From Athripsodes cinereus (taxonomy: Eukaryota > Arthropoda > Insecta > Trichoptera > Leptoceridae), in the NCBI GenBank assembly GCA_947579605.1, contig OX388307.1, positions 32,155,237 to 32,219,236 of the forward strand: a stretch of 64,000 nt of DNA, read 5' to 3'. The notes below the pieces were generated by a model, which was not told where the DNA came from, made no database searches, and saw nothing but the letters and a program-made list of their open reading frames with translations. The translations under genes were made by a program, and so were the position numbers. Numbering within the stretch: the stretch's first letter is position 1; the number at the start of each line of letters is the position of its first letter. Shown here one piece after another: positions 32,483 through 43,609 of the stretch.

Positions 32483-33190
32483 TTGTTTTATTTGTTTCTC
32501 ATAATTATATTTTGAACATAATTTATTACTTTTAATTAATCTTTTACAATTATTTGTTCGTAATTCATTTAATTTTGATGATTTTTTAAGACTTCTCAGG
32601 TAAATTAATCTTTTCGCTGGTCCACCTTTTGATTTAACATTCTGTTGTCATGTTCTATAATTGACTCTCTGATCCTATATACATTGTAAAAAGGAAATAA
32701 AAATTAATTGGAGAGAAGAAAACAGAAAATAAGAGAAAGAATTGTAATACGTCTGCTTCATTCCACATGATACCCAAATAAATTATTACTCAATAGTCAT
32801 GTTAAAAAAAAAATTAAATCATGAGACCCTCATTTTTGAAAGAGGTGTATCTCGATTTTTGTGAATATTATAATCCCCTCTCATTTTACAAAACAGCCGC
32901 TTGTCTACGTGACTTGAAAAAGTATAAAAATAAACATGGAGATATTATCACGTTTACGCATCCTAAAATCGCGTATGACAAGTGTGTGAAATGTGTTTTT
33001 TTTAAATATTTAACAAAATATCACAAATGTATACTCTAAACACGCGATTATTCCATGAGGCGCGTCTTGAAATATAAATATACTCGTATTATTGGTATGA
33101 GAGTTGATACGAAGATGTAAAAAATGGATAAAATTTGACATACCTACGTATTTTGTGTTTTAAACGACTGTTTTTCATACTACTATTTTA
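32483..33190. other. AT-rich, unassigned
   Basis: Nothing recognised. A 72-codon frame (32821-33039, from ATG) has a YDKCVKCVFF motif but no family I know. Confidence 0.35.
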
Positions 33191-33194
33191 TCAT

Positions 33195-33310
33195 CACGGT
33201 AGGTACATCTCACAAATGGGGAAACCAGAGGAAACATTCAGATTGTCCTCTCCGTGCCATTAAAAATAAGATTTTCAGGATGGGTAGCGTATCTTATTTC
33301 TGAAATGGAG
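33195..33310 (-). repeat. SINE-A, partial copy
   Basis: On the minus strand it carries the AGAAATAAGATACGCTACCC, GGCACGGAGAGGACAATC and CCCATTTGTGAG regions of SINE-A. Both ends are missing. Confidence 0.65.
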
Positions 33311-33339
33311 ATAAATGAAATGTTTTACATATGCATTTC

Positions 33340-33510
33340 AAGAGTCCGTCCGTCTCATGAACAAGGGATCCTCGGTTCGATCTCAGGTGCCGGCTGTCCT
33401 CCCCTTTCACGACACAATAAGCTTTTAGCTTACTGTGAAAGGTATATAAGGCTGTATTGGGGTTTATTACAAAACCCAGATATATCTTTTCAAAAAAAAA
33501 TTTTTTTTAC
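33340..33510 (+). repeat. tRNA-derived SINE-K
   Basis: A tRNA-like head with box B GGTTCGATCTC is followed by CCCCTTTCACGACAC, AGCTTTTAGCTTACTGTGAAAG, TATAAGGCTGTATTGGG and ACAAAACCCAGATATATCTTTT, then poly(A). Relatives lie at 58108, 59555 and 60430. Confidence 0.7.
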
Positions 33511-33544
33511 AGGACACTCGAAAATTTACAGAAAAGAGTGATAA

Positions 33545-33740
33545 AGCAAAATAATAATAATAAATAATATAAATCTTTATTGCACAAAAAAACAAACGTT
33601 AATAAAATATTAACATTGTAGAACCAGACAAATAAATTTGTGCAATGGGCGAGTTTATCGCGGAAGCGCGATATCTTCCAACTAACCCAAAATAACTCAA
33701 TATGTGTAGTTACAATATGAAAGAAAATCTTGCTTAAGAA
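33545..33740 (-). repeat. LINE-B 3' end with hairpin
   Basis: The (AATA)n tail, CTTTATTGCAC (AATAAAG on the minus strand), then GGGCGAGTTT and the perfect hairpin ATCGCG-GAAG-CGCGAT at 33657-33672, then CTTCCAACTAACCC. This is the cleanest LINE-B hairpin. Confidence 0.75.
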
Positions 33741-34070
33741 GTGTATGTGCATAAAGTCATGAAAACAGTTGTAAAAAATGTTAGTCATTACATAAATTGA
33801 CCACCAAGTGTTCATAAAGTCACCACATCTTTGTCAGAAATAATATCAGAACACATATTTTAGTATGCTCATTTGAACTTTGTTTGTTTGATGTATGTTC
33901 TTTATATATGTAATTTGATTTAATCTTAATTATTTGTTTATTTTATTATTAACTGCAATGCTTTATAATAATTATCATTAATGACAACCCTGTGGGCTTA
34001 TTGTAATATAGAAATACGTGAAAATACCTGTGTACCTACAATTTGAATAAGTAAAAAAGTTGTACACTTT
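33741..34070. other. AT-rich, unassigned
   Basis: No gene or repeat recognised. Confidence 0.4.
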
Positions 34071-34076
34071 TTTTCT

Positions 34077-34165
34077 CATCGCCTGATAATGGAGTCGAGA
34101 GTCTCCGAATACTAGTAAGCGAAGTTAATAAAGTCATTTGAAAGTTAACTTCATACTGAGTTTTT
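34077..34165 (+). repeat. Repeat N
   Basis: CATCGCCTGATAATGGAG, AGTCTCCGAATACTAGTA, GCGAAGTTAAT and AAGTTAACTTCATACTGAG recur in rearranged form at 57930-58050. Probably the 3' end of an unrecognised retroposon. Confidence 0.5.
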
Positions 34166-34766
34166 TTTTAATTTATCTTATCTGTCATATATTTTGTAAT
34201 ATTAACCTAATTAGTTGCAATAGTTTTGGTCTATTATGTATGTATATAACATAAACCGTACCTAACTTTAAGTGAGAAATAAATAAATACATAAAAAGAA
34301 AAGAAAATCTCAAGTTGATAATCAAGGTACTGTTTTAAATAAGTAGGTACAAATTTAAAAATGATTTCGAAACAGTGAAGAGGGTATTTTTTATTTTTTA
34401 TTAATGAATGATTGAGTGGAGACGCGTTGTGCTCGGTCTAAAAACTAGTACCCCATAGTTAGATATTATTATTAAAGCAGTAGTATATAAACTCAGTAGG
34501 TATGTATTTACTACAAATAATAGTAATAATAATAAAGTTCATGTCGGCGCAGTGTCCTTAGCACAGTGAGTAAGTAAGTATAGCTATATTACATTACATC
34601 CAGCAATAAATCCAATGAGAGATAAGATCTCCGGCAGAAGAGAGTACATAATACTAGTTATACTTACATACACACGTAGGAAATAATGTTGGTTAGTCTT
34701 GTACTTAATTGTATTGTAAAAATATAATTAAAAGAAATTCTAATACTTTTTTGAAGTCCAAAAGTT
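34166..34766. other. AT-rich, unassigned
   Basis: No gene or repeat recognised. Confidence 0.4.
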
Positions 34767-35590
34767 AAATAAATAAATAAAATAAAATAAACTTTATTGT
34801 GAAAATAATAAGTACATTGTACAAAAGGCGGGTTTATTGCCAAATGGCAATTTCTGCCAACCAACCTGATGTTTGAAAAAAAAAAATAAGAAAAATAATA
34901 AAGTACATGCCAGAACCATAGAAAAAATACAAAATAATAAATAAATATACCCATACAAAAATAAAAATAAAAAAAAATATGTATATATAATACATGCATA
35001 AAGTGGAATGGGGAAAGGGGGACAAGGAAGGGGATGCAATTATGATGGGTTATTGAGAGCAAGATAGTGATGTTTCAGTCTACTTTTGAAAATGGAAATT
35101 GAAGGAGCAAGTCTGATCAGCAAAGGCAAATCATTCCATAACCGAGCTGCATGTATAGTGAAGGAAGATGTGACAAAAGATGTTCGATGAGTGGGAATAG
35201 TTAACGTACCAAGTGCACCAGAACGAAGAGGCAAACCATGAGATGCCAAAGGCGTAAAACAAGATTTTAGGTAGCTCGGAGTATAGGGGTTGCGGAGAAC
35301 ATTAAAGAGCAGGCAGAGAATATGCAGATTGCGACGCTGTGACATTTTCAACCATTTGAGCTCGTTTCTATGTTGAGAGATATGATCAAATTTTCGAAGT
35401 CCAAAAATGAAACGAATGCAGATGTTTTGCAAACGCTCCAGTTTCATCAATTGTTCGTTGTTGATGTCCAGATAGGCCACATCCGCATACTCCAGCAAAG
35501 GTAGAAGTAAGGTTTGTGATAGGAGTATTTTAGTCTCTCGGGGAAGAAAATTTTGGTGTCGCCTAAGAGAGTGGAGACTAAAGAAAGTTC
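34767..35590 (-). mobile_element. Truncated copy of the 14-20 kb LINE
   Basis: The 3' portion of the same LINE family as 14468-20093, on the minus strand: the end of ORF2, the 3' UTR, the hairpin ATTGCC-AAAT-GGCAAT at 34836-34851, AATAAAG and a (TTTA)n tail. It is truncated at about 35590 inside the reverse transcriptase thumb region. Confidence 0.88.
35040..35498 (-). pseudogene. LINE ORF2 C-terminal fragment
   Basis: 152 codons open to the stop. They align without gaps to residues 848-999 of the intact ORF2 at 16660-19659 (shared YADVAYLDI, FDHIS, RNELKWLKMSQRRNLHILCL, GLPLRSGALGTLTIPTHR and HAARLWNDLPLLIRLAP), with scattered substitutions. The coding match continues upstream to about 35590. 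There is no catalytic region, so it is a dead fragment, but the frame is still uninterrupted. Confidence 0.9.
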
Positions 35591-35869
35591 ATTTTATTTA
35601 AAAATATATTGCACCAATTTAATCAATTCTTTCATCACATTTGAACCTCTGAAATTTAAGTGAATTTGAAATCCACGTTTATTCATCATTTCTCCGTCGA
35701 TCCCTCAATTCAGAGGATCGTGCCTCCCTTCCACAGCCCCAGCTTTTATTTCTCTTTCCAGGTTCTCAAATGTATTTATTACTAATTTATTATTTTTATT
35801 ATTATTTTATTTTATTTTGTAATACAAAGTAGAGATGAAAATAATGTTCATTTGTTGTACTTATGCTAA

Positions 35870-36098
35870 TTGGGTTCGCTCCTGGCATATTGATGCAGCT
35901 CGGTTAGACTCTTGGAGGTATTTAGGTTTTTTCTGGGTGCTTTGGGGTGATAGGTTTGCCTGAACCGATGACTAACTCAGCGATTAACCAATTACGCTTG
36001 TAATAGAGCGCATCATTTGCTTCTGTTGTTTTGTATGTATTTGATGTGCCTGTTAGTGTATGTTTGTTTTTTTGAATAAATAAATAAATAAATAAAAT
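35870..36098 (+). repeat. Retroposon 3' end with (AATA)n tail
   Basis: GC-richer than its surroundings, ending TTTTTTTGAATAAATAAATA and further AATA units, the signature of a LINE or SINE 3' end with an AATAAA signal. Family not recognised. Confidence 0.45.
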
Positions 36099-36354
36099 AT
36101 GCCAAGATTGCATATAATTGAGAGTCGTGTAGAAATGCTAAGCTCACGTTTATTTTACCTTCCTTTATTACGAATAAAATACACCTTTGTATTTATTCTA
36201 AAATAACGTATTAATTTGGTTGGTACTTGAATTTCTTACTATCGTGGTACTTGTAGGTATAGAAATATTTAAAATAAATATCTAGGTATCTCAATATTAT
36301 AGTATTTCATAGATGTGTTGTGTGGTTGTAACTATAAAGTGAGTATATGTGTAT

Positions 36355-36382
36355 ACATATGTGTGTGTGTGTGTGTGTGTTG
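36355..36382. repeat. (TG)n microsatellite
   Basis: About 12 uninterrupted TG units. Confidence 0.95.
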
Positions 36383-36504
36383 TGACGACCGTCGAACCAA
36401 ATTGTCGTAAATGTATCATTAATCCTGGTACAGACCTTACAAACCAGAATGTAGGTCCCACTAGACTGGTGAAAAATGAAACGATGTATTGAAATGGGAA
36501 CTAA

Positions 36505-37290
36505 TTATTTGATCGGCTATTAATCCATTCGTTCGGCTAGAAAAAATCAGCATTTATGTCATTTGCGCAGCAAACAATGTTTTCATCGGCAATAAATAAA
36601 AAATAATCGCAACACTTGTTTTACAAACAAACTTGGTTATATCAGCAAATTAACAAATTTTAACAGCTTAATAAATAATCGCACAACAAAATAATTAATT
36701 GACCAGCAGAATTGTTATTTGAGCAGCAGAATTATTATTTGAGCAGCAGAATTATTATTTGAGCAGCAGAATTATTATTTGACCGGCAGAAAAATATTAG
36801 ATAAACAATATTTTTCACACACCGATTTACCTTCGGATCCACATGAAGTTTTTGTGATTTCTTACCAAATTAATGATGACTACGAAAATAATGGCAGTTT
36901 CCGCTTTGCTATATTAACGAAATATCTAACTGAAATGTCGAAAAACGCAAGAATCGTTGCTAGATGCTACATATAAAATCACATAAAAAGATGCTACATG
37001 CAAAGATTTATTATTTGAACAAAATTAAAAATTTAGCTTTCACAAGTTTAATAAAAATTAGCTCACAGTTTGCTGCTCATTTATTTATTTTGCTGCACAA
37101 ATAATCATTATGCTGGTCAAATAATAATTTTGCTGGCCGATTAAATTAAGAGTTTTACAATATCATATTATTTGCAATACAAATATAATTTTCTCGCTGG
37201 GCATATGTAGCATATCAAAAGGATATATTTGTCGACAGAATACATTTTTCTGCTGAACAAAACTTCAATGTTATGCTGATCGTATAAAAG
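36505..37290. mobile_element. Element with many subterminal CAGCA motifs
   Basis: The left part (about 36505-36800) carries repeated TTTGANCAGCAGAATTATT motifs. The right part (about 37050-37290) carries the same motif inverted: ATAATTTTGCTGG, GCTGGTCAAATAATAA, TGCTGCACAAATAAT. The outer ends share a weak GGCTAT inverted repeat. The symmetry suggests a non-autonomous DNA transposon. I found no convincing target duplication and the middle has no recognisable coding frame. Confidence 0.5.
36701..36790. repeat. 20-bp tandem array, ~4.5 copies
   Basis: The unit GAGCAGCAGAATTATTATTT is repeated head to tail, the outer copies slightly diverged (GACCAGCAG and GACCGGCAG). It is an expansion of the subterminal motif of the enclosing element. 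Confidence 0.9.
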
Positions 37291-37795
37291 ATAGCCTATT
37301 GAAATTCATGCCGTCTCACGAAAATTACTTGTATTTTATGTAGTAGTGTTGAGAAATAATTGAGTTAATTTAAAATTATAGCTCCCTTAAAATAAACTCA
37401 CCCTCTGTATTATTCTCACATATTTTTATTTGTTTAATCTTTTATACTGTTTTTTTTTTATCTTGTATTAATTTATTAAGAGTGCAGAGTAATAATATGT
37501 TTTTACGAACGAATAAATTGTGCAAAGTGTATTATATTGCATTTTAATAAACAACAGCCTTTTATTGTTGAATAAATAAATATTATTAATATTTAAAATA
37601 TGCTTCTTAATAAATTTGTCGTAAATTAAAAATAAAATTTCATGATCATTTATTTAGAGGTTGTTATAGCCTTAAAAAAATATAAAGTTAAATCCATAAC
37701 CCTTCTTGTTTATGTAAAAAAAAATGGTGGAGAGTGCATTCTTTAATTTGAAATTCAAAATATTGATAATTAAACCAATCTTTGTTATAATGTAG
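37291..37795. other. AT-rich, unassigned
   Basis: No gene or repeat recognised. Confidence 0.4.
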
Positions 37796-37799
37796 AATA

Positions 37800-37885
37800 A
37801 TTAAATTAACTTTATTGTAAATAATAAAAATGATAATAAGACGTTCCTACACATTGCCTTGAGGTAATTTTTTCGTAAAAAAAAC
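37800..37885 (-). repeat. LINE 3' end with conserved hairpin
   Basis: AACTTTATTG (AATAAAG on the minus strand), an AT-rich spacer, then the 16-nt hairpin ATTGCC-TTGA-GGTAAT at 37853-37868. One pair is a G-T wobble on the plus strand (A-C on the minus), so it is slightly decayed. Confidence 0.5.
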
Positions 37886-38545
37886 CTGATAAAATATTAA
37901 TTGATATACCTACATATTATAAAGAAAGTGAGTATAGATTAGACAAAATGCATAGGACATAAAACAGAAATTAATAATAATACAATTCTTCTCAACGCAA
38001 TCTTCTTGTTTGGGAATGATTTAGAGATTTCACAAAAAAAAAATCGAATATATTTCCGTACCTAGTTTTGTTTTCCCACAGTCAGGATAGATATCAGTTT
38101 GAGGATAGTATTAACTGAGACAGGAAAAGTTTTTCAAGCGCCGTTTTAGTCACTTAATTATGTGTTTGATATCAGCAACCAGCGGGTGACACCAAACATC
38201 CGGAAGAAGGACTTCACAAAGTGCTACAGATAATATTATTATGTAGTACATTGTCTTGTTAATAAATTGAAATTGTCTCCTAAGGGAATTTTACACTACA
38301 ATAGTATCAATGTATTTTTACATGTACTTCTACTACAAACTAATACTTAGTTAAAAGGCTATTTTTTTAAAATAGTCGTTGGCGAAAATCAACAGTGTGC
38401 CATGCGCTTTTTCTTATAGATAATCGTAAAAATATTTGTTGAAAAGTAAGGAAAGGGTTAAATTGCGGTCTGTCCATTCTGCCTACTCTGTAAGGGAAAT
38501 AACGTGATGATTATGATGATGATATTTATTGAATATATAATTTTT
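37886..38545. other. AT-rich, unassigned
   Basis: No gene. AGAGATTTCACAAAAAAAAA at about 38021 resembles the left end of repeat L, but nothing else of it follows. Confidence 0.35.
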
Positions 38546-38552
38546 AAAATAT

Positions 38553-38800
38553 GAATTGGTCTCCCACTCTTCTGCGTAAGTTTTCGAGTGTCCTGTAAAA
38601 GGCAGGTGTTCGAAAAATATAGACATTTTACTTCTTAAATTCAGCGATGAGGCTTGCCACCCATCCTGAATGTCTTGATTTTATATTGGCACGAAGAGGA
38701 CAGTTTGCATGTTTCTTACATGTAGCTGATCTGCTGGCTACCCCACTTGTGGGATATGCCGTGATGGTATAGTATAGTATAGTATAGTATAGTATAAAAA
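38553..38800 (+). repeat. SINE-A, near full length with (TATAG)n tail
   Basis: Contains the full SINE-A order: GAATTGGTCTCCCACTC, GTTTTCGAGTGTCCTGTAAA, GGCAGGTGTTCG, TTCAGCGATGAGG, GCCACCCATCCTGAATGTC, TTGGCACGAAGAGGAC, GCTACCCCACTTGTGGGATA and GCCGTGATGG, then about six TATAG units. Only the first ~20 bp are missing. Confidence 0.9.
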
Positions 38801-39525
38801 ATGAATATGTGTTGAAACAACTCCAAATATCTTCACAGTGAGCAATAATTACCTATACATGTATGTATATCACGAAAGCAGGACCCCAGCTGTACAGAAA
38901 AGATATTCTGCATAAAATTATCTAATTATTAAATTCAGTATGGTATATATACAACAGATGAAAGACATATAAAATATACGTGTAAGAAATAAAAATATTC
39001 CAACAATCTTACATCCAAACAGTGCACATTTTAGCAATAACATACAAAACGATTATAGAAAATATTACAATCCCACACACACAACACATTCCATTCATAC
39101 AAAATACATTCACAGTTCCCAAATGTGTTATCGCAGGTGAAAGGATGTGTGTTATGTTATGAAATATAAATGAAAATATAGATAATCCGACTCCTATCAA
39201 GGAATATGAATATGTATCTCACCTGGCGATATAAAATAATTAATTACTTATGTTTAATAAGTAATATAGCTATGTTCTAAATTTGTAAAGTGAATAATAA
39301 AAAATGAATAAAATGAAAGATGGTATCTTCTAGTTAGAAGTATAAAATATCTTTATTAAATTTACTTTTCTACTAAAACAATTATTAATCCCTACAGGGT
39401 TAGTTAATTATATTTGATTTTACAATACTTATTTAATTTTAACTCACGTGTGGGTGGATATACAAGCAACACGAAACACGCGGTAGACGTGGTCTAGATC
39501 GTCCAGTGGCAGGCGAAAGAGTGTC
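38801..39525. other. AT-rich, unassigned
   Basis: No gene or repeat recognised. Confidence 0.4.
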
Positions 39526-39529
39526 GTGG

Positions 39530-39650
39530 CCCAGGTGCTCATCGACCTCCAATCCACGAGCCTTATCTGATAATGTAACAATTATTTAAATGTCCAATAA
39601 CGGCTCGTGGATTTTGCTTGTCATCATCTAAAGGTCGATGCACACCTGGG
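39530..39650. mobile_element. Small palindromic element
   Basis: The left arm CCCAGGTG...ATCGACCT...AATCCACGAGCC is mirrored by GGCTCGTGGATT...AGGTCGAT...CACCTGGG. Total 121 bp, consistent with a MITE or a solo hairpin. No target duplication is evident. Confidence 0.6.
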
Positions 39651-39827
39651 ACCATAGAAATGTAGCCCTTGCTACAGTGTGTAGGTAATTACCAAACAAA
39701 AAATGCTTCAAAATATGAAAATTAAAAAAACAAAATCCAAAACACTTCACATTGTTTTAAAAACATATTTTTTTTTATTTTATTCTTTTCTTAACTTTTT
39801 TAAGAAAAAATATCTATCTATCTTTAT

Positions 39828-40030
39828 CTATACCATCACAGCATATCCCATAAATGGAGTATCCAGTAGACTATCTGCATGTAATAAATGCAATGCATAT
39901 ATAGATTGTTTGACTTTTTCATGCTGAAATAAAATTACATTCAGGGTAAATAGCAAGCAAACCTTATCACAGAATTGAAAACTGTTTTACAAACACCTGC
40001 ATTTTAAAGGGCAACCGGTGACTTTCTGAA
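39828..40030 (-). repeat. SINE-A, diverged near-full-length copy
   Basis: The minus strand follows SINE-A from the ...AGGTGTTTGTAAAAC region to GGATATGCTGTGATGGTATAG, with many substitutions. Confidence 0.7.
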
Positions 40031-40079
40031 AGATTTATTAATTTTATAACAATATACGGCATTAACTTTTTAAAAATAT

Positions 40080-40260
40080 GTGACAGACAAAAAAAGAAAA
40101 CATTCATGAAAATAGATGACAGGCGTAAAAAAAAGAAAACATTCATAAAAATAGATGACAGACATAAAAAAAAGAAAACATTCATAAAAATAGATGACAG
40201 ACATAAAAAAAAGAAAACATTCATAAAAATAGATGACAGACATAAAAAAAGAAACATATA
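40080..40260. repeat. 39-bp tandem array, ~5 copies
   Basis: The unit GATGACAGACATAAAAAAAA plus GAAAACATTCATAAAAATA is repeated about five times. On the minus strand it reads as a repeating SSIFMNVFFFLCL peptide because 39 is divisible by three. Not a gene. Confidence 0.9.
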
Positions 40261-40795
40261 AGTATCTATATTTAAAAATATATGACAGACATGAAAATAG
40301 AAAAAGAAAACATACGTATTAAAAAAATCATCTTCTAAGATGTGGGAGACCATTAGTAGCCGGATGATTGTACAAAAATATTAATAAAGTTTTAAAAACA
40401 CTTATTTGAACGTAGCACAGAAAAGAACTCTCCAAACGATAACCTTCAATAAATTTTAATTCTACATGCCAGCACAAACAATTGAAGTAGTAAAAATTCC
40501 GTGTTTATTTGTTTTTCTTTCAATTTAAATTGTGTTAAATGGTCGGTGTAATAAATTTCCCATTTCTATTGTCCGTTATTATTTGGTCTATTTGTATTAC
40601 AACTTCATTATTCTCTTCCTTTTTATAAGACTATCGCGTTATTTAAGTTTTTTATTTAGTAAATTTTATTCTTTTTATTTTGGTCACATAATGAGAGGAG
40701 ACAAATATACCATCCTACAACTGATCATAGAAGGGAAGATTGAGGCCTTGGAGGGGCTGGAAGAAAGCGGTTTATAAGACTTAACTATTTCGAGG
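40261..40795. other. AT-rich; short LINE-like frame
   Basis: At about 40676-40775 the plus strand reads YFGHIMRGDKYTILQLIIEGKIE then GLEESG. FGHIMR...LIIEGKIEG is the usual start of a LINE C-terminal block, so a small LINE fragment is likely. The rest is unassigned. Confidence 0.5.
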
Positions 40796-40804
40796 CTTTC
40801 CGCA

Positions 40805-40990
40805 TGTATTATCCTGGTAGCTTAATCGGACAAAACTCATCTCGCGATTCATGAGAATGAGTTTCGGGTTCGTGTCCCATCAAGGGCCCATCCCACCAAA
40901 CAAGGTGACGTTGTCTTTTCTAACCCTTGTATGGTATGTGCATGTGTCAAACTTTTTTTTTTTTTTTTATCTCTCATGCCATTCTATGAA
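40805..40990 (+). repeat. tRNA-derived SINE-P
   Basis: Box A-like TGGTAGCTTAATCGG, an anticodon-arm-like stretch and box B GGGTTCGTGTCCC at tRNA spacing, then CAAGGGCCCATCCC, CTAACCCTTGTATGG and a poly(T) end. Not an intact tRNA. A SINE head is the best reading. Confidence 0.6.
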
Positions 40991-41645
40991 CAAATAAATA
41001 CACACGACAAACTGACGACTTTATAACCAGGAAACATATTTTTTTCGACCAAAGCTTTAAAAATAAACTGTAGCGAGAAATATATTCTATTCAAGTGATA
41101 GTCAAGTTCGCTTTGATTCTCTCATTTTTGATGAGCTGAGAAGGGTATGAAATATTTTCTTAAAGTGGCACAATAAAATTGAATTTAATTTATTCTCAGA
41201 TGGCGTCTTACTAGCAATAAAAAAGACATTAATCTATAAACGGCGCCATTTTGTGATAGTATGACGATGTGTAATAAAATAAAATCAATTACCTCAAACA
41301 AGCAGACAAGATAATTATCTTAGGGTATAAAATTTTCGTATTAAATAATAATAATTCATTCATTCATTTCTTCACTGAGACAGTCAATCATTCATCTCCA
41401 GTTCAGATTATATTGTTATTACTGTCATAAAATGGCCTAGAGATGAGACAATGGTTCACTCAAAAGATACACTAAAGAATCAGTGAATCGGATAATAATG
41501 ACTCAATATATAAATTCTGAATATTTAAACAAGTTTGACATTGTGATATAGACGTGGAGCACTCATTTGTATCATTTGTAAAATATTATGAATACATTTA
41601 ATATCCTCAATTAAGTATGCCAAGCGTTATAAATGTCTATTTTAT
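40991..41645. other. AT-rich, unassigned
   Basis: No gene or repeat recognised. Confidence 0.4.
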
Positions 41646-41649
41646 TATT

Positions 41650-41735
41650 GGTCCGGAGAGAACAGCTTGTTTCTATGTTTATCAGTTGATCCACTGGTTA
41701 CCTTTCTCATTCAAATTGGCATGATGGTATGAACG
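41650..41735 (+). repeat. SINE-A, very diverged remnant
   Basis: ACAGCTTGTTTCTATGTTTAT, GTTGATCCACTGGTTACC and GGCATGATGGTATG follow the SINE-A 3' half. Confidence 0.5.
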
Positions 41736-42204
41736 ATTCATGTTTATAATCAAGTTAAATTATGATAAAATAAGATATTCATGTTTTATGAAAGAAAGTT
41801 TCAATAAAATGATAAATAAAATTCGCCATATCTTGATTTCTAAAATTTCTCTTTGTAGTTACAAACCTTAACAAGTTACTGCCCGTTGTTCACCATACAT
41901 AGCTATTGTTTGATTCATATAATGTTAATCTCTTTATTTTTTTTTTTTTTTTTCAAATTCAATTTTTTTTTATTAAAATAAAATTTACAATTTAATAATA
42001 TTACATACACACCTTATTACTAAAAACACATTTATTACATATTTGACCCTCAAAATTGAGCAGTGCTCGTGCTTTGAGATAATGCTTTGAAATAATCATT
42101 CATTGATTCTTAACATCACGACACCTTTCGCCTGTGAGGTAGTAAGCGGAAAAACCAACTGCATTTAATAATCATGCAGATTATCATATGCGTGTCAACA
42201 AAAA
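41736..42204. other. AT-rich, unassigned
   Basis: No gene or repeat recognised. Confidence 0.4.
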
Positions 42205-42600
42205 CAAATCATAAAGGATGGATAACATACCTCATTACAAATGTTTGAAGTCAAAAAACTTTACAAATACCTACCACTAAAAATTAATATACGCGCGACC
42301 AAGGTTTCAACAGGTAACCTGTCTTTCTCAAGCGCAATATTTGACTCGAGTTACCTGTTGAAACCTTGGTCGCGCGTAGATTAATTTTTAGTGGAATTTT
42401 TAAAGTTTTTTGACTCCAAACATTTGTAATTATGTTTAGAAACCACCACAACGTTACCGCCAAATCAATAAATAATAACATACCTCATTGCTGAATCGTA
42501 GATGTTAATAATTGTCTTATATGCAGGTGAGATTGTATGAACACCTGCCTTTTAAAAGACATTTGAAAACTTACAGAAAAGAGTGGAGTCTCCAAAAAAT
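42205..42600 (-). repeat. SINE-A copy split by a hairpin insertion
   Basis: SINE-A sequence (GGATGGATAACATACCTCATT and, on the far side, GCTGAATCGTAGATG, AACACCTGCCTTTTAAAAGACA, CTTACAGAAAAGAGTGGAG) is interrupted by 42237-42474. The SINE reads on across the gap once the 15-bp duplication is allowed for. Confidence 0.8.
42237..42474. mobile_element. 238-bp hairpin insertion with 15-bp duplication
   Basis: Flanked by exact ATAACATACCTCATT at 42222-42236 and 42475-42489. The left ~85 bp (ACAAATGTTTG...AAAAAACTTTA...CACTAAAAATTAAT...CGCGCGACCAAGGTTTCAAC...GGTAAC) are mirrored by the following arm to about 42431. About 43 unpaired bases then end AATCAATAAATAAT. A long duplication plus an A/T-rich tail is retroposon-like, while the big inverted repeat is MITE-like. 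Confidence 0.8.
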
Positions 42601-43245
42601 AAAAAATAAACGTTTTACTGTGGCGACATACTGATCTTTTGTTCAACGATCTTTATGACAGCCCATGTAGTTAGTAGTTCAACAATCTTTGATAGCCTAT
42701 GTAATAAAAAGTTAAATCAAATTCTTTCACCGATTTTTTATAAGTGAGCCGAGTCTTTGAATCGAATCTAAATAAATATCAATCCAACACTATGCGACAC
42801 TATCTAGAAAAAGAAGCTATAACTCGTAATGAGAGTGTCCCGTGTCCGATCCAATCCTGGGTCCATTTTCTATCCTCATAAATTTCAAATGATGATATCC
42901 ACGATATTATGACCAAATACGCTGAGATAATTATAATACGGGACACATTTCGTCATCCCGCATATTTCACTATATGAAAACTAACGTTTCATTTTTGATG
43001 TTAAAGAGCGTTTGAAATGCAAAATAGATTACTCTAGTAGTAGTTGTATGAGTAAATTCACAAATTAAAAAACATGTTCATTGAAATATTAAGTGCACTT
43101 ATTCCATTATATTCTTCTATATATTTATACCATCATGACGATTTCTGCGAGTGACGTAGTCAGTAAATTTACTGAATATAATAAACATATAGGTAGGTTC
43201 TATCTATAAGACAAATAATCGGGATATGTGGAACACCTCATCATT
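42601..43245. other. AT-rich, unassigned
   Basis: No gene or repeat recognised. Confidence 0.4.
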
Positions 43246-43248
43246 GAG

Positions 43249-43609
43249 TTGAAGTAATTTTGCTACGTTAGCCGGGTCCGCACCTCCTGACGTGGTAGGG
43301 TCGGAGATCCAATACTGGCTTAGTTGTGCTGATGGACTGGAAAGAGTTAAAACATTAAAGAAATGGTCACCCCAACAGATAAATAGACTCCTGAAATACA
43401 TATTCGGGAAAAGAGGTTATTTCAACACTGAATTGAAGCCGGGTCCACCGCCCACAGATGTGGAAAGGTTGGAGATGGCAATACTGGCTTATTGGTACTG
43501 ATGGACTTGAGAGAGTTAAAAAACTGACACTTGTCATTAGCACAAACGGATAAATATGGTGTCCTTGAACTCCTGAAATATTCGAGAAAAAGAGGTTATT
43601 TAAACAACA
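43249..43609. repeat. Repeat J, tandem pair of ~180-bp units
   Basis: Two adjacent units (about 43249-43430 and 43431-43609) share GCCGGGTCC, TGACGTGG, GGTCGGAGAT, AATACTGGCTTA, TGATGGAC, AGAGTTAAAA, CTCCTGAAATA and AGAGGTTATTT. A third unit lies at 5524-5706. Function unknown. Confidence 0.75.

Noticed and set aside
34664..35062. 132-codon hydrophobic minus-strand frame
   Set aside because: It covers the LINE 3' UTR and AT-rich tail. Phenylalanine/isoleucine richness comes from base composition.
36779..36976. 65-codon frame MTGRKILDKQYF...
   Set aside because: It begins at a TTG within the 20-bp array, has no known motif and lies inside a repetitive element.
39967..40353. 128-codon minus-strand frame rich in FMNVFFFL
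   Set aside because: Product of the 39-bp tandem array and an adjoining SINE-A copy.
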